DNA of 17,361 bases, from the NCBI GenBank assembly GCA_017419325.1, contig JAFOLN010000164.1, positions 1 through 17,361 of the forward strand, given 5' to 3'. The first letter of the stretch is position 1. Each line of letters opens with the position of its first letter. The DNA comes from Clostridia bacterium. Its GTDB lineage: Bacteria; Bacillota; Clostridia; Oscillospirales; RGIG577. This document shows positions 1 through 6,025 of the stretch, piece after piece. The notes beneath the pieces are model-generated. The model was not told the origin of the DNA and did no database searches. It saw only the letters and a list, made by a program, of their open reading frames with translations. Position numbers and translations under genes: made by a program.

Positions 1-1
1 A

Positions 2-1633
2 AAGTGCATACCGAACATCCCGTTCCAGATGCTCCTTCGCGGCGCGAACGCGGTAGGCTACTCGAACTACCCCGACAACGTAATCCGCGAATTCGTAAGA
101 GTATCGGCGGAGGCGGGCATAGACGTGTTCCGCGTGTTCGACTCCCTTAACTGGGTTCCCGGCATGGCCATCGCCCTTGACGAGGTGGCAAAGCAGGGCA
201 AGGTCGCAGAGGCTACCATCTGCTACACCGCGGACGTTCTCAACGACAGCCGCGACAGCTACGGCCTGAATTACTACCTCAACCTCGCGAAAGAGCTTGA
301 GAAGCGCGGCGCTCACTTCCTTGCGATAAAGGATATGTCGGGCGTGCTCCGTCCGTACGCTGCGTTCAAGCTTGTAAAGGCGCTGAAGGAAAACATCGGC
401 ATGCCGGTACAGGTACACACCCACGACACCAGCGGAAACCAGGTTGCAACGGCCATCATGGCGGCGCAGGCAGGCGCGGACATCGTGGATACGGCCATCG
501 CAAGCATGTCCTCGCTTACGAGCCAGCCGTCGCTTAACGCTGTGGTTGCGGCGCTTGAGCATACGGAGCGCGACACGGGCATAAAGGTAAACGACCTGCA
601 GCCGCTCCACGACTACTGGGCAACGGCAAGAAAGATATATAAGGAATTTGAGTCCGACATGAAGACGCCGGCGACGGACGTATACCGCTACGAGATCCCC
701 GGCGGCCAGTACACGAACCTCGGCCCGCAGGTAAAGAGCCTGGGACTGGGCGACCGCTTCATGGAGGTAAAGGAGAAGTACAGAGACGTAAACTACATGC
801 TGGGCGACATCGTAAAGGTAACGCCTTCCTCGAAGATGGTGGGCGACCTTGCGATATTCATGGTACAGAACGATCTTACTCCCGAAAACATAAAGGAGAA
901 GGGCAAGAACTTAAACTTCCCGGATTCCGTTGTAAGCTACTTCAAGGGCATGATGGGACAGCCTTCGTGGGGATTTGACGCGGAGCTTCAGAAGATAGTA
1001 CTTAAGGGCGAGGAGCCCATAACGTGCCGCCCCGGCGAGCTTCTTGACGCCGTTGACTTTGAGACGGTAAGAAAGCACATCGCGGAGCTTGGCGCTGAGC
1101 CCACCGACCGCAACGTGATGAGCTGGTGCATGTACCCGAAGGTATACGAGGACTACTTAAAGTTCAGGGAGGAGTTCAGCGACCTTACGAACCTTGAGTC
1201 GAAGGTGTTCTTCTGGGGCATGAGACCGGGCGATGAGACGGTCATCGACATAGAAGAGGGTAAGGAGCTTGTAATCAAGTTCATAAACCGCGGCGAACAG
1301 AACGACGACGGCACCCGCGAGATGATATTCGAGCTTAACGGCGCGCGCCGCGAGATACCGATAAAGGACAAGACGATAGTTACGGCTGCGGACAACGTAG
1401 TGTTCGCGGACGAGAAGGACGACCTCCAGATAGGCGCGTCCATACCGGGCATGGTATCGAAGGTGCAGGTAAAGGAAGGCGACAAGGTTGAAAAGAACCA
1501 GGTAGTCGCAATCGTCGAGGCCATGAAGATGGAGACGAGCGTCGTAGCCAAGGTAGACGGCACGATAGAGAAGGTCTACATAAAGGAAGGCCAGTCGGTA
1601 AAAGCAGGCGAGCTGCTCATACAGATGGCGTAA
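2..1633 (+). CDS. pyc: Pyruvate carboxylase, C-terminal part (5' end outside window)
   Basis: Biotin enzyme that carboxylates pyruvate to oxaloacetate in the cytosol, feeding C4 acids and amino acids. The open frame runs in from the window edge: codons before the first ATG at 29 read KCIPNIPFQ and continue into MLLRGANAVGYSNYPDNV, the carboxyltransferase core, so 29 is not the start. About 543 residues are visible, roughly the last half of an 1150-residue single-chain enzyme. Seen in order: IKDMSG (the lysine expected to be carbamylated, codon 329-331), the metal-binding VHTHDT (about 416-433), SLTSQPSLN, PGGQYTNL, GDIVKVTPSSK, the FFWGM and FELNG segments of the tetramerisation region, and a biotinyl domain with EAMKMET (biotin lysine at 1526-1528). 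SLTSQPS and RDTG fit full-length pyruvate carboxylase better than the separate PycB or oxaloacetate decarboxylase alpha subunits, which is judged from memory of the families. An intrinsic terminator follows. Confidence 0.93.
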   Translation, partial: KCIPNIPFQMLLRGANAVGYSNYPDNVIREFVRVSAEAGIDVFRVFDSLNWVPGMAIALDEVAKQGKVAEATICYTADVLNDSRDSYGLNYYLNLAKELEKRGAHFLAIKDMSGVLRPYAAFKLVKALKENIGMPVQVHTHDTSGNQVATAIMAAQAGADIVDTAIASMSSLTSQPSLNAVVAALEHTERDTGIKVNDLQPLHDYWATARKIYKEFESDMKTPATDVYRYEIPGGQYTNLGPQVKSLGLGDRFMEVKEKYRDVNYMLGDIVKVTPSSKMVGDLAIFMVQNDLTPENIKEKGKNLNFPDSVVSYFKGMMGQPSWGFDAELQKIVLKGEEPITCRPGELLDAVDFETVRKHIAELGAEPTDRNVMSWCMYPKVYEDYLKFREEFSDLTNLESKVFFWGMRPGDETVIDIEEGKELVIKFINRGEQNDDGTREMIFELNGARREIPIKDKTIVTAADNVVFADEKDDLQIGASIPGMVSKVQVKEGDKVEKNQVVAIVEAMKMETSVVAKVDGTIEKVYIKEGQSVKAGELLIQMA

Positions 1634-1650
1634 ACGAAATATGCGAAACG

Positions 1651-1684
1651 AAAAGCGAGACGGCATTTGCCGCCTCGCTTTTTT
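1651..1684 (+). terminator. Intrinsic terminator of pyruvate carboxylase
   Basis: AAAAGCGAG (1651-1659) and CGGC (1661-1664) pair with GCCG (1669-1672) and CTCGCTTTT (1674-1682) around an ATTT loop, with one A/C mismatch, followed by more T. It starts 17 bases after the stop codon. Read on the - strand the hairpin is followed by TTTTCG, so it may also stop transcription arriving from the converging ATPase unit. Confidence 0.9.
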
Positions 1685-1688
1685 ATAT

Positions 1689-1732
1689 GGGGCTGTCCGC
1701 CCCGAATAAATGCCCCGCCATAGCAGCGGGGC
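1689..1732. repeat. Two GC-rich hairpins between convergent genes
   Basis: GGGGC (1689-1693) pairs with GCCCC (1699-1703). GCCCCGC (1712-1718) pairs with GCGGGGC (1726-1732). Neither is followed by a good T-run on either strand, so they are not classic terminators. They lie between the pyruvate carboxylase terminator and the 3' end of the small-protein gene, and could protect the 3' end of the - strand transcript or be a dispersed palindromic repeat. Base pairing is seen; any role is inference. Confidence 0.55.
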
Positions 1733-1766
1733 CTTGAAGAGACTTATGCGATTTTCGGATGAAGGC

Positions 1767-1901
1767 TTATTTATCCGATTTTTTCTTTTCCTCGGCCGCC
1801 TGCGCGGCTTCGTATTCCTTAAGCTTATCCGCAATGACCATGCCGTGCTCGTTTAAAAAGTACGACGCGTCCGGGAGAGGGGTCTTTTTTTCGTCATTCA
1901 T
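1767..1901 (-). CDS. Small charged protein, 44 aa, in the riboswitch-controlled ATPase unit
   Basis: I do not recognise this protein. It has 44 codons, starts at ATG 1901-1899 and ends in TAA. Its ribosome binding site GGAG lies directly after the ATPase stop codon, with 8 bases before the ATG, and the two genes are only 12 bases apart, so it should be co-transcribed and probably translationally coupled. The product begins MNDEKKTPLPDASYF, has a short middle stretch (LNEHGMVIADKL), and ends in an Ala/Glu/Lys-rich helix-prone tail (AAQAAEEKKKSDK). There is no signal peptide, membrane segment or cysteine, so it should be a soluble, highly charged cytosolic protein. Position suggests a link to cation export. 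E. coli MntS is a precedent for a roughly 42-residue manganese-linked small protein, but I see no sequence similarity to it. A chance frame is possible, but the start, binding site and spacing argue against that. Confidence 0.65.
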   Translation of the reverse strand: MNDEKKTPLPDASYFLNEHGMVIADKLKEYEAAQAAEEKKKSDK

Positions 1902-1913
1902 GTTTTTGTCTCC

Positions 1914-4520
1914 TTACTTCTTTACGGATTCTTTTATTATGCGCACGAGCTGTATTATAAGCGTCGGGCAGAAGGCGAAGATCAGAATGTATAAAAGGTT
2001 TGCCGTGGGCAGGGGCGTTATGTCGAACCAGGACCACAGCGGCGGCGCAAGCAGCACCAGCGCAAGCAGCCCGAGACCGATAACGAATGCCAGTATGGAG
2101 AATTTGTTCGTTGTAAGCCCCAGCTTTACGATGGACTGACTGCCGCGGCAGTTGAAGCCGTGGAAAAGACGTCCGAGGCAGAGGGTGGAGAACGCCATGG
2201 TGCTGGCCGCTCCCGCGCTTATGCCGAGACCTATGTAGTAGGATATCATCGTAAACACTGCTATAAGTATGCCCCAGGTCACCACGTCTCTGAAGAAGGT
2301 GCCCGAAAGGATGGACTCGTTTCGTCCGCGGGGCTTTTCATGAAGCAGCGCCCTGTTCGAGGGCTCCATGCTCATGGCGATGGCGGGGAGGCTGTCGGTG
2401 AGCAGGTTTATGAAGAGAAGATGCACCGCCGTGAACGGCATGGGCAGCGCCGCGATAACGGCGTACAGTACGGCGAGTATGCCGGACATATTGCCCGAGA
2501 TGAGGAACTTTATGGAGTTCTTTATGTTGTTGTAGATGCTTCTTCCGTTCGTTACAGCCTTTATTATTGTGGCGAAGTTGTCGTCCGTAAGTATCATGGA
2601 GGCGGCGTCCTTCGACACCTCGGTGCCCGTTATGCCCATGGCTATGCCGATGTCCGCCTTTTTAAGCGCAGGCGCGTCGTTTACGCCGTCGCCCGTCATG
2701 GCGACTATCTGTCCCGCGCGCTGCCACATCTCGACTATGCGAATCTTGTTCTCGGGAGAAACGCGGGCGTATACGGATACGTTGGGCAGTACCTTCATAA
2801 GCTCCTCGTCGCTTAATCTGTCCACCTCGACGCCGTTTAAGCTTAAGTCGCCCTCCTCGAATATGCCGAGCTGCTTTGCTATGCTTGTGGCCGTTATCTT
2901 ATGGTCGCCCGTAATCATTATGGGCTTAATGCCGGCCATGCGGCAGTCGGCCACGGCCTGACGCGACTCCTCGCGGGGCGGGTCTATCATGGCGATAAGG
3001 CCGATGAAGATAAGGTCGTTCTCGTCCTCCAGAGTGAGGGAAACGTCGCGCGCCGCGCTCTTCATGGCAAAGGCGAGGACGCGGAGCCCGTTCGCCGAAA
3101 GGCTGTTGTTTACCTTTTTAAGCTCAAGTATATCGGCGTCGGTCACGGGGCGGAGCTGGCCGTCGGGGCACATTATGCGGTTTATGCGGCCGAATATAAC
3201 GTCGGGCGCGCCCTTCGTGAACATGGTGTACGTATTGCCTATCATATGAGCCGTGCTCATGAGCTTTCTGTCGGAGTCAAAGGGTATCTCGTCGAGACGC
3301 TCTATCTTCTCGCGCATCTGGGGCGCGTCGGAGCGTACCGCCGCGTAGTAGTCGAGAAGCGCAACCTCCGTGGGGTCGCCTATGGGCTTGCCCTCGGAAT
3401 AGTAGGAGTCGTTGCAAAGAAGGCTGCACAGAAGCAGCATGGCGTGGGTCGTGTTGCTGTAGTCCGTTTTGTCAACGTCGAAAAGCTCATCGGCCGCGTA
3501 AATATGCTGAACGGTCATCTTGTTCTGCGTAAGCGTGCCCGTCTTGTCGGAGCAGATAACGGAAACGCAGCCGAGACCCTCGACGGCCTTGAGCTTCTTT
3601 ATTATGGCGTTCTCATTCGCCATCTTCTGCGTACCCAGCGCAAGCGCGATGGTAACGATGGACGAAAGTGCCTCCGGTATGGCCGCCACGGCCAGCGCAA
3701 CGGCGAACATGAGCGAATCAAGCACGGGCATATGGCGCACCATGCCTAAAACGAATACCGCGGCGCAGATTATCATTATTATAACTGAAAGCTTCTTTGA
3801 AAAATCGTCAAGGCTCTCCTGAAGGGGAGTACGCTTTTCGCGGGTCTGGTTGAGAAGGTCGGCGATCTTTCCTATCTCCGTCGTCATGGCAGTGCCCGTT
3901 ACCAGCACCTCGGCGCGGCCGTAGGTGACGAGGGAGCCGGAGTATACCATGTTTATGCGGTCGCCCAGCGCGATGTTGTCGCCGCTTATGGTCCTGTCGC
4001 TCTTGTCAACGCTCTGGCTTTCGCCGGTGAGGGCGCTCTCCTGCACCTGCAGCGAAAAGTTTTCGACTATTCTGCCGTCGGCTACCACAAGGTCGCCCGC
4101 TTCAAGAAGCATTATGTCGCCGATGACCACATCCTCCGACGGTATCTGCACGTTCTGTCCGTCGCGGATGACCTTCGCCGTGGGTGAGCTTAAGGCTCTC
4201 AGCCCCTCAAGCGACTGCTCCGCCTTGAAATGCTGCACCGTGCCGAGTATGGCGTTTATGACCAGCACAACAAGGATAACGATGGTGCTCTCGGAGTTGC
4301 CCGTAATCATTGAGATGACGGCGGCGATGATAAGTATTATTACCAAAAGGTCCTTGAACTGCTCCAAAAACACCCGAAGACCGCTCTTTTTCGCCGTCTC
4401 CGTAAGCCTGTTCTTGCCAAGCTGCTCAAGCCTGCGGCGCGCCTCGTCGCCCGTAAGACCCTCGGGCTGCGAGGAGACGGCGTCAAAGGATTCTTCTATC
4501 GTTCTTTTGTAAAAATCCAT
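1914..4520 (-). CDS. P2-type cation-exporting ATPase (Ca2+/Mn2+ pump), riboswitch-controlled
   Basis: Membrane pump of 868 residues that couples ATP hydrolysis to export of a divalent cation. All P-type ATPase signatures are present: TGES (165-168, actuator), PEAL (282-285, transmembrane ion site), CSDKTGTLT with the phosphorylated Asp325, KGAPD (436-440, nucleotide binding), TGDH (537-540) and TGDGVNDAP (609-617). Membrane helices fall near 55-72, 78-95, 245-262, 270-296, 670-692, 698-716, 745-765, 772-786, 805-825 and 838-860. Asn705 and Asp709 in NLLTD match the SERCA site II ligands. The position equivalent to SERCA Glu771 (site I) reads Gly680, which suggests one ion per cycle, as in PMCA-type pumps and Listeria LMCA1. 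The family name would be calcium ATPase, but the manganese riboswitch in its leader favours Mn2+ or mixed Mn2+/Ca2+ export, as for Lactococcus YoaB. AAGGAGG at 4526-4532 sits 6 bases before the ATG. Confidence 0.93.
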   Translation of the reverse strand: MDFYKRTIEESFDAVSSQPEGLTGDEARRRLEQLGKNRLTETAKKSGLRVFLEQFKDLLVIILIIAAVISMITGNSESTIVILVVLVINAILGTVQHFKAEQSLEGLRALSSPTAKVIRDGQNVQIPSEDVVIGDIMLLEAGDLVVADGRIVENFSLQVQESALTGESQSVDKSDRTISGDNIALGDRINMVYSGSLVTYGRAEVLVTGTAMTTEIGKIADLLNQTREKRTPLQESLDDFSKKLSVIIMIICAAVFVLGMVRHMPVLDSLMFAVALAVAAIPEALSSIVTIALALGTQKMANENAIIKKLKAVEGLGCVSVICSDKTGTLTQNKMTVQHIYAADELFDVDKTDYSNTTHAMLLLCSLLCNDSYYSEGKPIGDPTEVALLDYYAAVRSDAPQMREKIERLDEIPFDSDRKLMSTAHMIGNTYTMFTKGAPDVIFGRINRIMCPDGQLRPVTDADILELKKVNNSLSANGLRVLAFAMKSAARDVSLTLEDENDLIFIGLIAMIDPPREESRQAVADCRMAGIKPIMITGDHKITATSIAKQLGIFEEGDLSLNGVEVDRLSDEELMKVLPNVSVYARVSPENKIRIVEMWQRAGQIVAMTGDGVNDAPALKKADIGIAMGITGTEVSKDAASMILTDDNFATIIKAVTNGRSIYNNIKNSIKFLISGNMSGILAVLYAVIAALPMPFTAVHLLFINLLTDSLPAIAMSMEPSNRALLHEKPRGRNESILSGTFFRDVVTWGILIAVFTMISYYIGLGISAGAASTMAFSTLCLGRLFHGFNCRGSQSIVKLGLTTNKFSILAFVIGLGLLALVLLAPPLWSWFDITPLPTANLLYILIFAFCPTLIIQLVRIIKESVKK

Positions 4521-4549
4521 ACGAAACCTCCTTATATGGGGATATAATC

Positions 4550-4589
4550 AAAAAGACCTTTATCGGAAAACTGCTCCGATAAAAGTCTT
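4550..4589 (-). terminator. Riboswitch-controlled intrinsic terminator
   Basis: On the - strand AAGACTTTTATCGG (4589-4576) pairs over 14 bases, with one G-U pair, with the complementary arm at 4566-4553, around a 9-base loop, and is followed by TTTTTGATT. It lies just upstream of the ATPase ribosome binding site and is the expression platform of the yybP-ykoY element. Confidence 0.9.
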
Positions 4590-4682
4590 GTCACTTTCAT
4601 TTGAAGAAAGCGCACAGTACCGGGCCGGTTTTACCCGACCGAGATTGTCGGCCTGTACTTACGACTACTCCCTTTTCATCTT
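4553..4682 (-). promoter_or_regulatory. yybP-ykoY (Mn2+-sensing) riboswitch
   Basis: Read on the - strand, the leader has the yybP-ykoY hallmarks: AAAAGGGAGUAGU near its 5' end (about 4676-4664), nested GC-rich helices closed by AGUAC/GUACU, the conserved UGUGCG segment (4616-4611), then GAAAGUGACAAGACUUUUAUC running into a terminator. The outer helix P1 can form between GAU(G)AAAAG (about 4672-4680) and CUUUUAUC (4578-4585). That second arm lies wholly inside the 5' arm of the terminator (4576-4589), so the two folds exclude each other. In this class Mn2+ binding stabilises P1, which would release the ATPase genes when manganese is high. Identification rests on remembered consensus and hand folding. 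Confidence 0.85.
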
Positions 4683-4687
4683 TTCAG

Positions 4688-4716
4688 ATGGTATCACAAA
4701 ATATCATTTATGTCAA
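4688..4716 (-). promoter_or_regulatory. Sigma-A promoter of the riboswitch/ATPase unit
   Basis: On the - strand TTGACA (4716-4711) is followed after 17 bases by TACCAT (4693-4688), preceded by TGA, which gives an extended -10. Transcription would begin near 4682, just ahead of the aptamer's first arm. The -35 matches consensus fully and the -10 at 4 of 6 positions. Confidence 0.8.
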
Positions 4717-4787
4717 TCACAATTTGATTGAATTTACAATACTATATTAACGCAAGCATATAAAAATATCCGGAAAGGATGATACAT

Positions 4788-5855
4788 TTGCAGAGGACTT
4801 TTTATCTTGGGGCAAATACGCCTGAGGGCTTTTTTTCGTATTACGGCGAGCTTGACCGAGCCGCGCCGTCGCGCAAGCTCATCATAAAGGGCGGCCCCGG
4901 CACGGGCAAATCGTCGCTTATGAGAAAGGCGGCCGAGGTCTGGGAGGGCGCGGGGGAGAGCGTTGAATACATCGTCTGCTCCTCCGACCCCGACTCCCTC
5001 GACGCCGCGATAGCGCGGGACAGGGGCACGGCCCTTGTGGACGGCACCGCGCCCCATGTCGTTGAGCCTGTCTGCCCCGGGGCATACGATGAGATAATAA
5101 ACCTTGGCAGCTTCTGGAACCAAAAGCGCCTGCGCGGGGCGCGCAGCGATATAGAGGCGCTGTCGGGGCGCATCGGCGAATGCTACAAAAGCGCGTACAG
5201 GTTCCTTCGCGCCGCGCGCACCGCGCAGACGGACATCCGCGCCACGGTATGCGCGGGGACGGACACAAAAAGAGCCGAACGGCTGGCCGCGCGCATCGCA
5301 AAGAAGGAGTTCAAAAAGAAGGACGCGGCTAAGCCCGGCACGGTGTCGCGCCGTTTTATAAGCGGCATTACGCCCCTTGGGATAAAGCACTATATAAACG
5401 AGGATCTTGAGGGCTTCGGGCGCGTATACGTCCTTTACGACCCCTTCAAAACGGGCGGCTCCATTCTTTCGGCGCTGTGCCGCGCGGCAGCTGACGCGGG
5501 ATACGACGTGACGTGCTGCTATTGCCCCATGTCGCCGGGCGGTTTCCCGGAGCATCTTATAATAGAGGAGCTTTCCCTTGCCTTTGTAAGCGAGAACGCC
5601 TTTCACGCCTACGGGGGAGAGCCGGTGCGGCGCATAAACCTTGAGCGGTACGTGTCAGAGGAGTTAAGAAGGAAGAACCGGCAGAAAATAAGGTTCGATA
5701 TGTCGCTTTGCCGCGCGCTTACGGGACGCGCCGTTGAGTATATAAAGGAGGCGAAGAGCCTTCACGACGAGCTTGAGACCATATATACGGGCGCCATGGA
5801 TTTTAAGAAGCTCGGCGCCTTTCGGACAAAGCTTCTTGCCGATTTAAAAGTATAG
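4788..5855 (+). CDS. Tandem P-loop ATPase of unknown function (PRK06851-like)
   Basis: Predicted soluble ATP-binding protein of unknown function; it resembles the uncharacterised PRK06851 family as I remember it. I chose TTG at 4788 because AAAGG (4774-4778) sits 9 bases ahead of it, whereas the in-frame ATG at 4779 directly abuts the AAGG and would have no spacing. From TTG it has 355 residues. Residues 4-90 contain TFYLGANTPEG, Walker A GGPGTGKSS (Lys41), then CSSDPDSLD and GTAPH, a segment strongly kept in this family. Residues 190-275 repeat the layout: FISGITPLG, a beta strand, YDPFKTGGS where the P-loop should be, an AGYDV turn, CYCPMSP and a LAFVSENAFH strand. The second half therefore looks like a duplicated domain that lost its Walker A. 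A Lys/Ala-rich linker (about 140-185) joins the halves. No membrane segment is seen. It is divergent from the ATPase unit. Confidence 0.8.
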   Translation: MQRTFYLGANTPEGFFSYYGELDRAAPSRKLIIKGGPGTGKSSLMRKAAEVWEGAGESVEYIVCSSDPDSLDAAIARDRGTALVDGTAPHVVEPVCPGAYDEIINLGSFWNQKRLRGARSDIEALSGRIGECYKSAYRFLRAARTAQTDIRATVCAGTDTKRAERLAARIAKKEFKKKDAAKPGTVSRRFISGITPLGIKHYINEDLEGFGRVYVLYDPFKTGGSILSALCRAAADAGYDVTCCYCPMSPGGFPEHLIIEELSLAFVSENAFHAYGGEPVRRINLERYVSEELRRKNRQKIRFDMSLCRALTGRAVEYIKEAKSLHDELETIYTGAMDFKKLGAFRTKLLADLKV

Positions 5856-5945
5856 AGTATACAGAAAGTACTTTTTTTCGGCTTTATACTGAATATTAAA
5901 CAATGGATAAGCGATTTGACCTTGTATATTGTGTATTCTTGTCCG

Positions 5946-5975
5946 TTGACATAAATTAAAGGCTTCCTCTATAAT
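5946..5975 (+). promoter_or_regulatory. Consensus sigma-A promoter of the flavin oxidoreductase gene
   Basis: TTGACA (5946-5951) and TATAAT (5970-5975) are both perfect matches to consensus, with an 18-base spacer. Transcription would start near 5982, leaving a leader of about 44 bases that ends in GAGGAGG (6011-6017), 8 bases ahead of the ATG. No operator-like dyad is obvious around it. Confidence 0.88.
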
Positions 5976-6025
5976 TATAAACTGTGTGATAAAAAAACGA
6001 TGGGAAAATCGAGGAGGTAAAAATC

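Noticed and set aside
2..1633. Separate PycB or oxaloacetate decarboxylase alpha subunit
   Set aside because: Motifs such as SLTSQPSLN with RDTG and the FFWGM/FELNG region fit single-chain pyruvate carboxylase. The N-terminal biotin carboxylase half should lie left of the window, which would confirm it.
2160..3750. Long + strand frames opposite the ATPase gene
   Set aside because: They are mirror frames of a GC-rich gene with clear family motifs on the - strand, and they lack binding sites and recognisable domains.
5850..5890. Possible terminator after the tandem P-loop gene (AGTATAC...GTACTTTTTTT)
   Set aside because: The stem is only about four AT-rich pairs. The T-run is suggestive but the structure is too weak to call.
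5904..5960. An 18-codon frame starting ATGGATAAGCG upstream of the flavin oxidoreductase
   Set aside because: No ribosome binding site, and it runs through the -35 box of the next gene's promoter.
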